Assembly: GCF_014196845.1 (NCBI RefSeq)
Contig: NZ_JACIEM010000006.1
Location: forward strand, 186,001-250,000
Source: Aurantimonas endophytica
GTDB lineage: Bacteria; Pseudomonadota; Alphaproteobacteria; Rhizobiales; Rhizobiaceae
Reading direction: 5' to 3'
Length of the DNA stretch: 64,000 nt
This document shows positions 8,674 to 21,373 of this stretch, piece after piece. A program made the position numbers and the translations under genes. The notes beneath the pieces were generated by a model. That model searched no databases and was not told the DNA's origin. It saw only the letters and a program-made list of their open reading frames with translations. The number at the start of each line of letters is the position of its first letter. Position 1 is the first letter of the stretch.

Positions 8674-9938
8674 CAATCCTCGGGGTCAGGGGGAATGTCG
8701 ACCGTCACCGTGGTGCCGGAAGTGTTGGTATTGACGTCGAGCCGGGCACCGAGCCCGCGCACCAGCGACACCGCGATCCGGCCGCCGAGCCCGCGCTGCG
8801 CCTCGCGCGCACGGCGCCGGCGGTCCGCCTGCTCGCCGGTCTCGACGACGGCGCTGCCGTCGCCGGACTCCGCAGAACGGCCCATCCCGATCGCCTCGGC
8901 GATCTCGCGCGCGGCGTTGGGTTCCGCATCGGCAACCGCCTCGGCCGCCGCCTGGCGCACGGTGGCTGCGGTCTCCTCATCGATAGGGGCCGGCGCGCGC
9001 GCACCGCCATAGGGCCAGTCGCTGCCTTCCGGCAGGCCGACACCGTCGTCGGTGACGGTCATTCGGATGACGCCGGACGACAGCATCTTCAGCCGCGCCT
9101 CGACAAGTCCCTCGTCCCGACCCGCAAAGGCGTGTTTGAGAGCGTTGGTGAGAAGTTCCGAGAACAGCAGGCCGACGCGGGCAGCCCGTTCGACGCTCAC
9201 CTCGACCGCGTCGCAGTCGACATTGACCCGCACCGACCGGCGACCGTCCAGATGGCCGATCGTCGAGGCGATGCGGCTGACATAGGCCCCCAGCGGCAGG
9301 CGCTTGGAGCGCGCCGACCCGACGCCCGCCTCGGTCATCTCCTGGTAGAGCAGCTGCAGGCTTTCGATCCGGCGGGCCAGCGCGTGGAAGGATTCTTCGC
9401 TGGTCTTGGTGCGGGCCTGCATGCGGATCATGCCGATGATCATCGCCAGATGGTTCTTCACCCGGTGCTGGATCTCGCCAAGCGCTGCGTCCAGTTCGCC
9501 GGCCGCGTCGTCGTTTGCCGGGTGGGTGAGATCGGCGCCGTCGCTCATGTCGCGCTGCACGCCGAGGAAGCACTGGAGCTTGCCGTCGTCGTCGTAGAGC
9601 GGCGTGATCATCAGTCGGTTGAGGAACTTGGTTCCGTCGGCCCGGTAGTTGACGATGTCGACCGAGACGTCCCGCCGTTCCCTGAGCGCCTCGCTGATCT
9701 GGCGCACATGCTCCGGATCGGTCTCGTCACCCTGCAGGAACTTGCAGTTGCGTCCGATGGCCGCCTCGATGCTGTAGCGGGTGATCGTCTCGAAGGCCCG
9801 GTTGGCGTAGACGATCGGATTGCCGTCGAGATGCGGATTGGTCAGGACCAGCGCCAGCGGCACCTTCGCCAACGCCGCCGCACTGACCCCGGCGGGCATC
9901 GTGCTGGCGCCCGCCTGCTCTTTTTCCTGTTGATCCAT
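8673..9938 (-). CDS. LOV-domain blue-light sensor histidine kinase (HisKA_2/HWE type)
   Basis: This is a soluble sensor kinase of 421 aa. Residues ~25-132 form a LOV domain with the flavin-adduct motif GRNCKFLQG (Cys65) and the late conserved glutamine in GVQRD (Gln128), so blue-light sensing through a flavin is expected. The phosphoacceptor motif [14 protein letters not shown] (His158) belongs to the HisKA_2/HWE class. In the ATPase domain the G1 box DDGVGLPEG (~297-305) and the GLGGRI box (~387-392) are separated by an Ala/Glu/Arg-rich insert of roughly 75 residues where relatives have about 10. There is no transmembrane segment and no adjacent response regulator. The ATG at 9938 follows a GGAAGG at short spacing. 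It overlaps pyrF by one base. Confidence 0.9.
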   Translation of the reverse strand: MDQQEKEQAGASTMPAGVSAAALAKVPLALVLTNPHLDGNPIVYANRAFETITRYSIEAAIGRNCKFLQGDETDPEHVRQISEALRERRDVSVDIVNYRADGTKFLNRLMITPLYDDDGKLQCFLGVQRDMSDGADLTHPANDDAAGELDAALGEIQHRVKNHLAMIIGMIRMQARTKTSEESFHALARRIESLQLLYQEMTEAGVGSARSKRLPLGAYVSRIASTIGHLDGRRSVRVNVDCDAVEVSVERAARVGLLFSELLTNALKHAFAGRDEGLVEARLKMLSSGVIRMTVTDDGVGLPEGSDWPYGGARAPAPIDEETAATVRQAAAEAVADAEPNAAREIAEAIGMGRSAESGDGSAVVETGEQADRRRRAREAQRGLGGRIAVSLVRGLGARLDVNTNTSGTTVTVDIPPDPED

Positions 9939-10090
9939 TACCTTCCGCCGCCGCCACTCGCCCGTCGAATCGTCGAGCGCGACAGGCCGCGCAGGGACGA
10001 ACGGCGCCAGTTTACCGCGTCCGGCATACCCGGCAAGGCAAGGTTGTGCAGCCGGCACAGGGTGCGACAATTCTACAACCCGCCGTGTCC

Positions 10091-13012
<2,922 letters not shown>

Positions 13013-13704
13013 GCGCCGGTGGTATCGCGGGTCCGGGCGCAAGTCCATCGGCCGCTTGGGGACTTTCCGCAACCGTTCGGGCAAGATGGCTTCCACACCT
13101 TTGGCCGGGAAACGGCGACCGGCTTCTCGCCGCCGGGCGGAGGTTCGGGAGCGCAGGGTAGGGGCACGGCGCACGACGTCACGTCACCAGACCCCTTGCG
13201 TTGCGGCACTAGTCCGTGTTTGTTACCGTCGGTTAATAAATCTTCACGCCGTTGTGACGAACGCGCCCGGGCGCGGTCTTGATTTCCCTATGGGCGAGTC
13301 GCATCTTGTTGAGGACGGCATCATTGGTGCCGTGTTCGGCCAAAGCACGTCCCCCGCTCTGGGCCGAATTGAGAGCGATCCGGTCCTCTTCCCCCCTCTC
13401 CGGGACCGTCGCTCGCTGAAAGCAAGGGAGTCGTCGCGGTGTATCCCCCTCCAGGCCGCGGCGGCTCTCTTTGCTTGTGGGTTGCTTGATCTTTTGCTTC
13501 GATTGCCCGCGATGGCTATGGTCCCGAGACCCTGTTAGGCGCGTGTCCGCGCTGGCCCAGCGCGGCCAAATAACCGGCCGAATTCGTCGGCTGCCCTTGA
13601 TCCCCCGGCACCGGCTCCTCTAGGCATTGGCATCCGCTCGCCCCGCCGCTCGTCGCGCGTCGGCAGCCAGCCGCCACCCCGTCGCCTTTCCAGGGATCCG
13701 TGCC
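13013..13704. other. Long noncoding region between polA and an M20 peptidase gene
   Basis: About 690 bases separate these divergent genes. I find no convincing coding sequence. The AT-rich part near 13216-13250 (with TTAATAAAT) may carry promoters; it is followed by a 14-base perfect palindrome at 13262-13275 and then the hairpin array described in its own entry. After that come a short stem (GGTC/GACC, 13530-13541) and a GC stem with AGCGCGG near 13548-13566. The last ~130 bases before the peptidase show nothing notable. Confidence 0.6.
13317..13500 (+). ncRNA. Putative structured small RNA with three C-rich-loop hairpins
   Basis: Three hairpins follow each other with spacers of 4-5 bases. 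Hairpin 1: 13335-13341 pairs with 13362-13368, loop with CCCCC. Hairpin 2: 13373-13378 and 13381-13386 pair with 13403-13414, loop with CCCCCC and CUCUCC. Hairpin 3: 13420-13439 pairs with 13456-13476, about 20 bp with one bulge, loop UGUAUCCCCCUCCAGG. A short stem precedes them (13317-13331) and CTTTTGCTT follows at 13491. Hairpin 3 contains three G-U pairs (13427/13468, 13431/13464, 13434/13461) that would be A/C mismatches on the other strand, so the plus strand is the structured one. CU-rich loops able to pair with Shine-Dalgarno sequences are known from alphaproteobacterial small RNAs (the alpha-r14/suhB and cuckoo groups); membership here is inference. Promoter and exact ends are not fixed. 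Confidence 0.5.
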
Positions 13705-15099
13705 ATGCCCAAGCTCGACAGTGTCCTCGCCTGTCTCGACCTCAATCTCGACCGCTCGGTCGAGCGACTGAACGACCTCCTGCGGATTCCCTCCATCTCC
13801 ACCGACCCGGCCTATGCCGCCGATTGCCGGCGCGCGGCCGAATATCTCGCCGGCGACCTGTCGGCGATCGGCTTCGACGCCGCAGTGCGCGACACGCCGG
13901 GCCACCCGATGGTGGTCGCCCATCATGCCGGCCCGGAGGGCGCGCCGCACGTGCTCTTCTACGGCCACTATGACGTCCAGCCGGTCGACCCGGTCGCGCT
14001 CTGGGAAACCGACCCGTTCGAGCCGCGCATCGTGATCATGCCGGACGGCACGCGGCGGATCGTCGCCCGCGGCGCCGCCGACGACAAGGGCCAGCTGATG
14101 ACCTTCGTCGAGGCCTGCCGCGCCTTCAAGGCGGAGACCGGGGGACTGCCCTGCACGGTGACGATCTTCCTCGAGGGCGAGGAGGAATCGGGCTCGCCGT
14201 CGCTGCGTCCCTTCCTCGAGACCAACCGGGCGGAATTGACTGCCGACGTTGCCCTGGTCTGCGACACCAACATGTGGGACCGCCAGACCCCCGCGATCTC
14301 CACCGGCCTGCGCGGCATGGTCGGCGAGGAGGTGACGATCAAGGCCGCCAACCGCGACCTGCATTCGGGCTATTACGGCGGCGCGGCGCAGAACCCGGTG
14401 CGGGTGCTGGCGAAGATCCTTGCCGACATCCACGATGCCGATGGCCGGGTGACCATCCCGGGCTTTTACGAAGGCGTCGACGAGCTGCCGGACGCGGTCC
14501 GGGCCATCTGGGACGAGCTCGGCTTCTCAGAAGCGGAATTCCTCGGCGCGGTCGGCCTGTCGGTGCCGGCCGGCGAGAAGGACCGTTCGGTGCTGGAGCA
14601 GGTCTGGTCGCGCCCGACAGCTGAGTTCAACGGCATCGAAGGCGGCTATACCGGCGAGGGCTTCAAGACGGTGATCGCCGCCGAGGCACATGCCAAGATC
14701 TCCTTCCGCCTGGTCTCTCGGCAGGACCCCGAGCATATCCGCGCGGCCTTCCGCCAGTTCGTGACGGAGCGCCTGCCGGCCGACTGCACCGCCGAGTTCG
14801 AGGAGCACGGCGGCTCGCCGGCGATCCAGCTGCCCTTCGACTCACCCTGGCTCGGAGCTGCAAGGGCAGCGCTTTCGGACGAATGGCCGAAGCCGGCCGT
14901 AATGATCGCCATGGGAGGCTCGATCCCCGTCGTCGGCGAGTTCAAGGAGCTGCTCGGCACGGAATCGCTGCTGATCGGCTTCGGTCTCGGCGATGACGCG
15001 ATCCACTCGCCGAACGAGAAGTACGAGATGTCGTCGTTCCACAAGGGCCAGCGTTCCTGGGCGCGGGTGCTCGAGGCGCTGGGGAGCGGCGCGCGTTAA
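13705..15099 (+). CDS. M20 family dipeptidase/metallohydrolase
   Basis: This is a zinc peptidase of the M20 family, CNDP-like dipeptidase branch (464 aa), probably cytoplasmic and cleaving dipeptides. Metal-binding and catalytic motifs are visible: FYGHYDVQPVD (first His/Asp), RGAADDKGQLM (bridging Asp), EGEEESGSPS (general base Glu) and the late DDAIHSPNEKYEMSSFHKG (final His). The dimerisation/lid domain lies between, around GMVGEEVTIKAANRDLHSGYYGG. The ATG at 13705 is preceded by AGGGA. The stop codon lies inside a perfect CtrA-type box. Confidence 0.9.
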   Translation: MPKLDSVLACLDLNLDRSVERLNDLLRIPSISTDPAYAADCRRAAEYLAGDLSAIGFDAAVRDTPGHPMVVAHHAGPEGAPHVLFYGHYDVQPVDPVALWETDPFEPRIVIMPDGTRRIVARGAADDKGQLMTFVEACRAFKAETGGLPCTVTIFLEGEEESGSPSLRPFLETNRAELTADVALVCDTNMWDRQTPAISTGLRGMVGEEVTIKAANRDLHSGYYGGAAQNPVRVLAKILADIHDADGRVTIPGFYEGVDELPDAVRAIWDELGFSEAEFLGAVGLSVPAGEKDRSVLEQVWSRPTAEFNGIEGGYTGEGFKTVIAAEAHAKISFRLVSRQDPEHIRAAFRQFVTERLPADCTAEFEEHGGSPAIQLPFDSPWLGAARAALSDEWPKPAVMIAMGGSIPVVGEFKELLGTESLLIGFGLGDDAIHSPNEKYEMSSFHKGQRSWARVLEALGSGAR

Positions 15100-15111
15100 G
15101 GAAAGCTTAAC
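15096..15111 (+). promoter_or_regulatory. CtrA box with downstream promoter
   Basis: TTAA (15096-15099), seven bases, then TTAAC (15107-15111) match the full CtrA consensus TTAA-N7-TTAAC exactly. The second half can serve as a -35 element, and CTATGA at 15131-15136 lies 18 bases downstream as a -10, the usual geometry of CtrA-activated promoters. The first half overlaps the stop codon of the peptidase gene. The nearest downstream element is a short terminator-bounded RNA, not a gene. Confidence 0.6.
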
Positions 15112-15142
15112 GGATTGCCGCCAATCTGACCTATGAGGGGTA

Positions 15143-15236
15143 CCGCACTTTCCCCGGGCGATGATTCGCCTGGCGGGGAAGCGGGGGTAGACGGAAGGGC
15201 GCGGCGCCGAGGGGGTTGCCGCGCCCTTCTGCGTTT
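15143..15236 (+). ncRNA. Putative CtrA-controlled small RNA (~90 nt)
   Basis: From the predicted start near 15143 the transcript would form a hairpin at 15148-15181 (outer stem CTT/CCCC with GGGG/AAG, inner stem 15156-15161 with 15166-15171, loop UGAU) and end at an 11-bp terminator stem, 15195-15228, followed by CTGCGTTT. A G-U pair (15156/15171) favours the plus strand. I find no credible ribosome-binding site with a small protein. A longer reading frame from 15133 runs through both hairpins and looks random. Size, promoter and terminator together suggest an independent RNA; alternatively it is a leader of mipA attenuated at the terminator. Confidence 0.4.
15195..15228. terminator. Intrinsic terminator before mipA
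   Basis: A perfect 11-bp stem (15195-15205 with 15218-15228) with a 12-base loop is followed by a weak T run (GTTT). It separates the CtrA promoter from the MipA/OmpV gene, which must therefore have its own promoter in 15237-15426; that stretch holds nothing else I can identify. Confidence 0.65.
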
Positions 15237-15426
15237 ACAATCGCTTGGTCGGACGGTGCGGCTGTTGTCGCCGCGCAACGCTGCCTGCGCAAACATCGCG
15301 GACCCCCGCCAAAGCAACCGATCCAGGATTGTCGATTACTCAGATTACCGTATGAAAGAGGGGCATCACGCGTCCTGCCGGCTCGACCGGTGAATGAAGA
15401 GACGCGGACGGCTGGAGTATCAGGAC

Positions 15427-16257
15427 ATGCGTATTCTCACCGCCGCTACCGGCCTTGCCCTGCTGGTCGGATCAAGCCTCGGCGCGGCCGCTGCGGATGT
15501 CTATGCACCCTACGATCCGAACCCCGCGGCGCCGGCGCCGGCGGCCTACGATTACGGCGATACCGACTTCGTCTTCATCCTGGGTATCGGCGGGATCGTG
15601 CTGCCGGAGTTCGAAGGGGCCGAGGACTACGAGATCCGTCCGCAGGCGATCGTCAGCGTCGAGTATCTGAGCATTCCCGGTCTCGGCGCCTTCGGCGGCC
15701 CGGATGGCCGCGGCTTTTCGATCGGACCGTCCTTCAACTATGTCGGCGAGCGCGACTCCTCGGATTTCGACGAGCTGGACGGGCTCGACGACGTCGACGA
15801 CACCTTTGAGGCTGGCTTCAAGGCCAGCTACGAGTGGGAACACGCCGAGATCTACGGCGCCGTGCGCTACGCCTTCGGCGGCGCCGAGGGCGTCGTCGGC
15901 GATATCGGCGCCAACCTGATCGCCCGGCCGACCGAGCGTCTCGTCCTGAAGGCCGGCCCGACCGCGAGCTTCGCCTCCAGCGACTACATGGACGCCTATT
16001 TCGGCGTATCGACCTCGGAATCCTTCAACACCGGCGGCCGGCTCGCGCCCTATGATCCCGACGGCGGCTTCAAGAGCGTCGGCGTCGCGGCGTCGGCCCG
16101 CTACGAGGTCTTCACCGACTGGTTCGTCAATGCCGATGCCTCCTACGACCGGCTCGTCGGCGACGCCAAGGATTCGCCGATCGTCGAGGCGGGCGACGCC
16201 AACCAGTTCACCTTCGGCCTCGGCATCTCGAAGCGCTTCTCGCTCGACCTCTGGTAG
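15427..16257 (+). CDS. MipA/OmpV family outer-membrane protein
   Basis: This 276-residue protein has a Sec signal peptide (MRILTAATGLALLVGSSLGAAAA) and then alternating beta-strand sequence ending in an aromatic residue (SLDLW), as expected for an outer-membrane barrel. FSIGPSFNYVGER and LKAGPTASFASSDYMDAYFGVS match the MipA/OmpV family. In E. coli MipA scaffolds the lytic transglycosylase MltA with PBP1B; here a class A penicillin-binding protein gene follows directly, which suits a peptidoglycan role. The ATG at 15427 starts the signal peptide and has GGAG ten bases upstream. Confidence 0.85.
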   Translation: MRILTAATGLALLVGSSLGAAAADVYAPYDPNPAAPAPAAYDYGDTDFVFILGIGGIVLPEFEGAEDYEIRPQAIVSVEYLSIPGLGAFGGPDGRGFSIGPSFNYVGERDSSDFDELDGLDDVDDTFEAGFKASYEWEHAEIYGAVRYAFGGAEGVVGDIGANLIARPTERLVLKAGPTASFASSDYMDAYFGVSTSESFNTGGRLAPYDPDGGFKSVGVAASARYEVFTDWFVNADASYDRLVGDAKDSPIVEAGDANQFTFGLGISKRFSLDLW

Positions 16258-16314
16258 GCGGCGGCAGACGCCGCGCTGCCGCGAAAGCGGCTTCCGCTTG
16301 CGGTGCCGCATTGC

Positions 16315-16329
16315 TTAACGCCCCGTTAA
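16315..16329 (+). promoter_or_regulatory. CtrA box upstream of the class A PBP gene
   Basis: TTAA (16315-16318), seven bases, TTAA (16326-16329) match the CtrA consensus spacing exactly. The site lies 154 bases before the PBP start, in the only noncoding gap between it and mipA. A -10-like TTTAGG follows near 16339-16344. Cell-cycle control of this cell-wall synthase is the natural reading. Confidence 0.55.
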
Positions 16330-16482
16330 TTCGCCGCATTTAGGCTTCACCCCAGCGATTGCTCGCCGCCTCGACCATGGCGGCGATGCTGGCGTTGCCG
16401 ACTTCCCCGAAGGCCGGCTCGCCGGATCGAGTGGGGACAGGGTTGCCGGCGCGCCGGCTTGCCCTTCGGACAAGGGCTGCAG

Positions 16483-18735
16483 ATGGCTGCGAAACGGCAC
16501 GAGCGAATCGAACCGACCTTTTCCGGGCCGGCCGACGACGAGTTCCGGATCAGCGCCGACGACAGGGCCGTGCCGCCCGCCGCCAACGACATCCGCCGCA
16601 AGGCCTCGCGCAAGTCGGCCAAGGCGGGATCGGCTTCCGGCAGCCGGGACCGTTCGCGCCGCGGCCGCTCATCCGGTTCCGGCGGCTCGGGCGGCGGCCG
16701 GCGCCGTCGCAGCTTCATCGGCCACATGTTCCGACTGTTCGTCCTGCTGGGGATGGTCGGCGGTCTCGCCGTCGCCGGGCTGGTCGGCTATGTCGCCTTC
16801 AAGCTGCCGCAGGAGGCCTGGGCGATCCCGGACCGGCCGCCGAACGTCAAGATCGTCTCCGTCACCGGCGACGTCCTTGCCAATCGCGGCCTGACCGGCG
16901 GCAAGGCCGTCGCCCTCGACGAGATCAGCCCGTACGTTCCCCAGGCGGTGATCGCCATCGAGGACCGTCGATTCTACGACCATTACGGCATCGACCCGGT
17001 GGGCATCGTCCGCGCCTTCTTCGAGAACATGGCGGCCGGCGAAACCGTGCAGGGCGGCTCGACGCTCACCCAGCAGCTGGCGAAGAACATCTTCCTCAGT
17101 CCCGAACAGTCCATGGAGCGCAAGCTGCAGGAGGCGGTGCTGGCGCTGTGGCTGGAGCACAAGTTCACCAAGGACCAGATCCTCGAAATGTATCTCAACC
17201 GGGTCTATTTTGGCTCGGGGGCGACCGGGATCGAGGCGGCGGCAGGACGCTATTTCGACAAGCCGGCTTCCGAACTCGACCTAGCCGAGGCGGCATTGCT
17301 GGCCGGGCTTCTCAAGGCGCCATCGCGGCTTTCCCCGGCACGCGATCCCGAAGCCGCCAAGGCCCGCGCCGAGGTCGTCCTGGCCGCGATGCGCGACACG
17401 GGCTTCATCGGCGAGGCCGAGCTTGCCGACGCCAGGGCGCAGAAGCCAACCAATGCGCGCAGCTACTGGAACGGGGCGGAGCACTATGCCGCCGACGTCG
17501 TGATGCGCGACATCCTCGATCTGGTGGGGCAGGTGAAGGAGGACGTGATCGTCGAGACGACGATCGATCTCGGCCTCGAGCGGGCCGCCGAGAAGGCGAT
17601 CCGCGCGACGGTCGACGGCGCCAAGCAGAATGTCAGCCAGGGCGCCCTCGTCGCGGTCGACGGCACCGGGGCGATCCGGGCCATGGTCGGCGGACGGGAT
17701 TACGCGCAAAGCCAGTTCAACCGCGCCGTAGACGCCAAGCGCCAGCCGGGCTCGACCTTCAAGCCCTTCGTCTACGCCGCCGCGATCGAAGCGGGCTGGC
17801 GGCCGGAGACGGTGATCGAGGACGGCCCGGTCCGGATCGGCAACTGGTCGCCGCAGAACTACGACAACCGTTTCCGTGGCCCGGTGACGCTCGCCGACGC
17901 GCTGCGCCAGTCGCTGAACACCGTCGCCGCAAAACTGGTCGAGGCCGTCGGCGCGCCGGCCGTCATCGAAATGGCCGGTCGGCTGGGCGTCGGCTCGGCA
18001 CTCGTCGAGAACGCCTCGATCGCGCTCGGCACGTCGGAAGTCTCGCTGCTGGAGCTGACAGGCGCCTTCGCCCCCTTCGCCAATGGCGGCTATCGGGCCA
18101 CGCCGCATCTGGTCAACCGCGTCACCAGCGAGGACGGGAAGGTGCTGTGGGAGCGCGGCGCCGAAGTGCCGCCGATCATCGTCTCCCCCGAAGTGGTGGG
18201 GATGATGAATGCGATGATGACCCAAGTGGTGACGTCCGGCACCGGGCAGCGCGCAGCGATCGACGGCTGGCAGGCCGCCGGCAAGACGGGCACCACCCAG
18301 GACTTCAAGGACGCCTGGTTCGTCGGCTACACCGCCAACCTCGTCACCGGCGTCTGGCTCGGCAACGACAACGGCGCCAACATGCAGAAGGTCACGGGTG
18401 GAACGCTACCGGCGCAGGCCTGGCACGCCTTCATGGTCGCCGCGCACGAAGGTCTGCCGGCGACCCCGCTGCCGGGCGACTACCGCATCGGCGAGCAGGA
18501 AGCGCCGCTGACCGCCGACAGCGGCTACGGCGAGGGTGGCTATTACGATCCCGCCGCGCCGGACAGCGGCTATTACTACGATGGCCAGGGGGGCGCTCCG
18601 GTGCCGCCCGGGGACATCCCGCGCGGGGCGATCATCAGCGACGGTCCGCCGCCACCGGGGCTGACGGTCGAAGGGCGGGTCGATGGCGGTCGCCCCAGCG
18701 ACCAGTCGCTGTTCCGGCGCATCTTCGGCGGCTAG
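16483..18735 (+). CDS. Class A penicillin-binding protein (1A family)
   Basis: This is a bifunctional peptidoglycan glycosyltransferase/transpeptidase (750 aa). A basic, Arg/Ser/Gly-rich cytoplasmic tail (1-80) precedes one membrane span (about 84-108). The GT51 domain shows IEDRRFYDHYGIDP and QGGSTLTQQLAKNIFL. The transpeptidase domain shows the active serine in PGSTFKPF (Ser424), the SLNT motif and AGKTGTTQDFKDAWFVGYT. The C-terminus carries a Tyr/Gly-rich periplasmic extension (GYGEGGYYD, SGYYYDGQGG) of unknown purpose. The ATG at 16483 follows AAGGG; an ATG eight codons earlier is possible. A CtrA box lies upstream. Confidence 0.93.
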   Translation: MAAKRHERIEPTFSGPADDEFRISADDRAVPPAANDIRRKASRKSAKAGSASGSRDRSRRGRSSGSGGSGGGRRRRSFIGHMFRLFVLLGMVGGLAVAGLVGYVAFKLPQEAWAIPDRPPNVKIVSVTGDVLANRGLTGGKAVALDEISPYVPQAVIAIEDRRFYDHYGIDPVGIVRAFFENMAAGETVQGGSTLTQQLAKNIFLSPEQSMERKLQEAVLALWLEHKFTKDQILEMYLNRVYFGSGATGIEAAAGRYFDKPASELDLAEAALLAGLLKAPSRLSPARDPEAAKARAEVVLAAMRDTGFIGEAELADARAQKPTNARSYWNGAEHYAADVVMRDILDLVGQVKEDVIVETTIDLGLERAAEKAIRATVDGAKQNVSQGALVAVDGTGAIRAMVGGRDYAQSQFNRAVDAKRQPGSTFKPFVYAAAIEAGWRPETVIEDGPVRIGNWSPQNYDNRFRGPVTLADALRQSLNTVAAKLVEAVGAPAVIEMAGRLGVGSALVENASIALGTSEVSLLELTGAFAPFANGGYRATPHLVNRVTSEDGKVLWERGAEVPPIIVSPEVVGMMNAMMTQVVTSGTGQRAAIDGWQAAGKTGTTQDFKDAWFVGYTANLVTGVWLGNDNGANMQKVTGGTLPAQAWHAFMVAAHEGLPATPLPGDYRIGEQEAPLTADSGYGEGGYYDPAAPDSGYYYDGQGGAPVPPGDIPRGAIISDGPPPPGLTVEGRVDGGRPSDQSLFRRIFGG

Positions 18736-18831
18736 GACAGCCGGAATTCGTACGCCTGACGCGATGCGACCCCGCCGGCGGGCCAGCGGGGTCGCAAAAT
18801 TTTCAAGAAATCGATGAAGAGAAGCGGCGTG

Positions 18832-18906
18832 TCAGAGAACGCCGATGAGCGACAGAACGATGGCGACCACGACGACCAGCCCGACGATGTAAATGATACT
18901 GTTCAT
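18832..18906 (-). CDS. 24-residue membrane peptide
   Basis: This tiny gene encodes MNSIIYIVGLVVVVAIVLSL plus IGVL, a single hydrophobic span. It has a good ribosome-binding site (GGAG, 7 bases before ATG). Near-identical short membrane proteins are, to my knowledge, common in Rhizobiales genomes as unnamed hypothetical proteins, which makes it credible despite its size. It lies alone on the minus strand between the PBP gene and dnaK, divergent from dnaK. Function is unknown. Confidence 0.7.
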   Translation of the reverse strand: MNSIIYIVGLVVVVAIVLSLIGVL

Positions 18907-19074
18907 GACGGTACTCCAGTTGCGAAGACCCCGCACAGGCTGGCTGGGCCACCCGATTCAAGGTCGTTATGGTCGGTAAAGGGAACGAAGACGGTTGCGG
19001 TTCCCTACCATCGTGCATTCTCTCGGGCCCAGGGGTTGGATCGCGCCGCTCCTCACGAAAGCGCGACCATCTGC

Positions 19075-19104
19075 CTTGCGCGCCCAAATCCCGGTTCATA
19101 TATA
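19075..19104 (+). promoter_or_regulatory. RpoH (heat-shock sigma) promoter of dnaK
   Basis: CTTGCG (19075-19080) and CATATATA (19097-19104) lie 16 bases apart, matching the alphaproteobacterial sigma-32 pattern (CTTG in the -35, C-x-TAT in the -10). Transcription would begin about 125 bases before dnaK. No CIRCE element is seen. Confidence 0.65.
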
Positions 19105-19235
19105 GCCGCCAGCCCCGCAGAGCCTGATTGTTCAACGGTTTTGGCCCGGCGGTGTTTCCAAGAATTCTGGGGGCTGCCCTTGGCGGAATGCCTCTTAGAG
19201 GGTCCCGGGTGGCTCGCTCGCAAAGGAGAATGCTC

Positions 19236-21164
<1,929 letters not shown>

Positions 21165-21190
21165 CGCTCCAAGCCTATCGTGACAGTCAG

Positions 21191-21223
21191 AAGCCCCGGC
21201 GGAACCATCCGCCGGGGCTTTTT
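21191..21223 (+). terminator. Intrinsic terminator of dnaK
   Basis: A perfect 13-bp stem (21191-21203 with 21208-21220) with a 4-base loop ends in a run of T. This is one of the clearest terminators in the window. Confidence 0.9.
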
Positions 21224-21373
21224 CGCTCCGTATGGATCCGGCGGGCGGCTACTGCGCTGTTAACGCAATTTTCACCTTCCGCTTGCACGCTGGGCCGCCG
21301 GTAGTGCCAATGGACGGCGTTTCACGTCGGGCTTCCGCGTATCGCGCTGCCCCGCATCGGACCGGAGCGTGCC

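Noticed and set aside
15133-15393. 86-codon frame in the gap before mipA
   Set aside because: It runs through an intrinsic terminator and has no family resemblance; the region fits a small RNA.
21260-21274. TTAA-N7-TTCA as a CtrA box before the acyltransferase gene
   Set aside because: The second half is imperfect and there is no matching -10; too weak to list.
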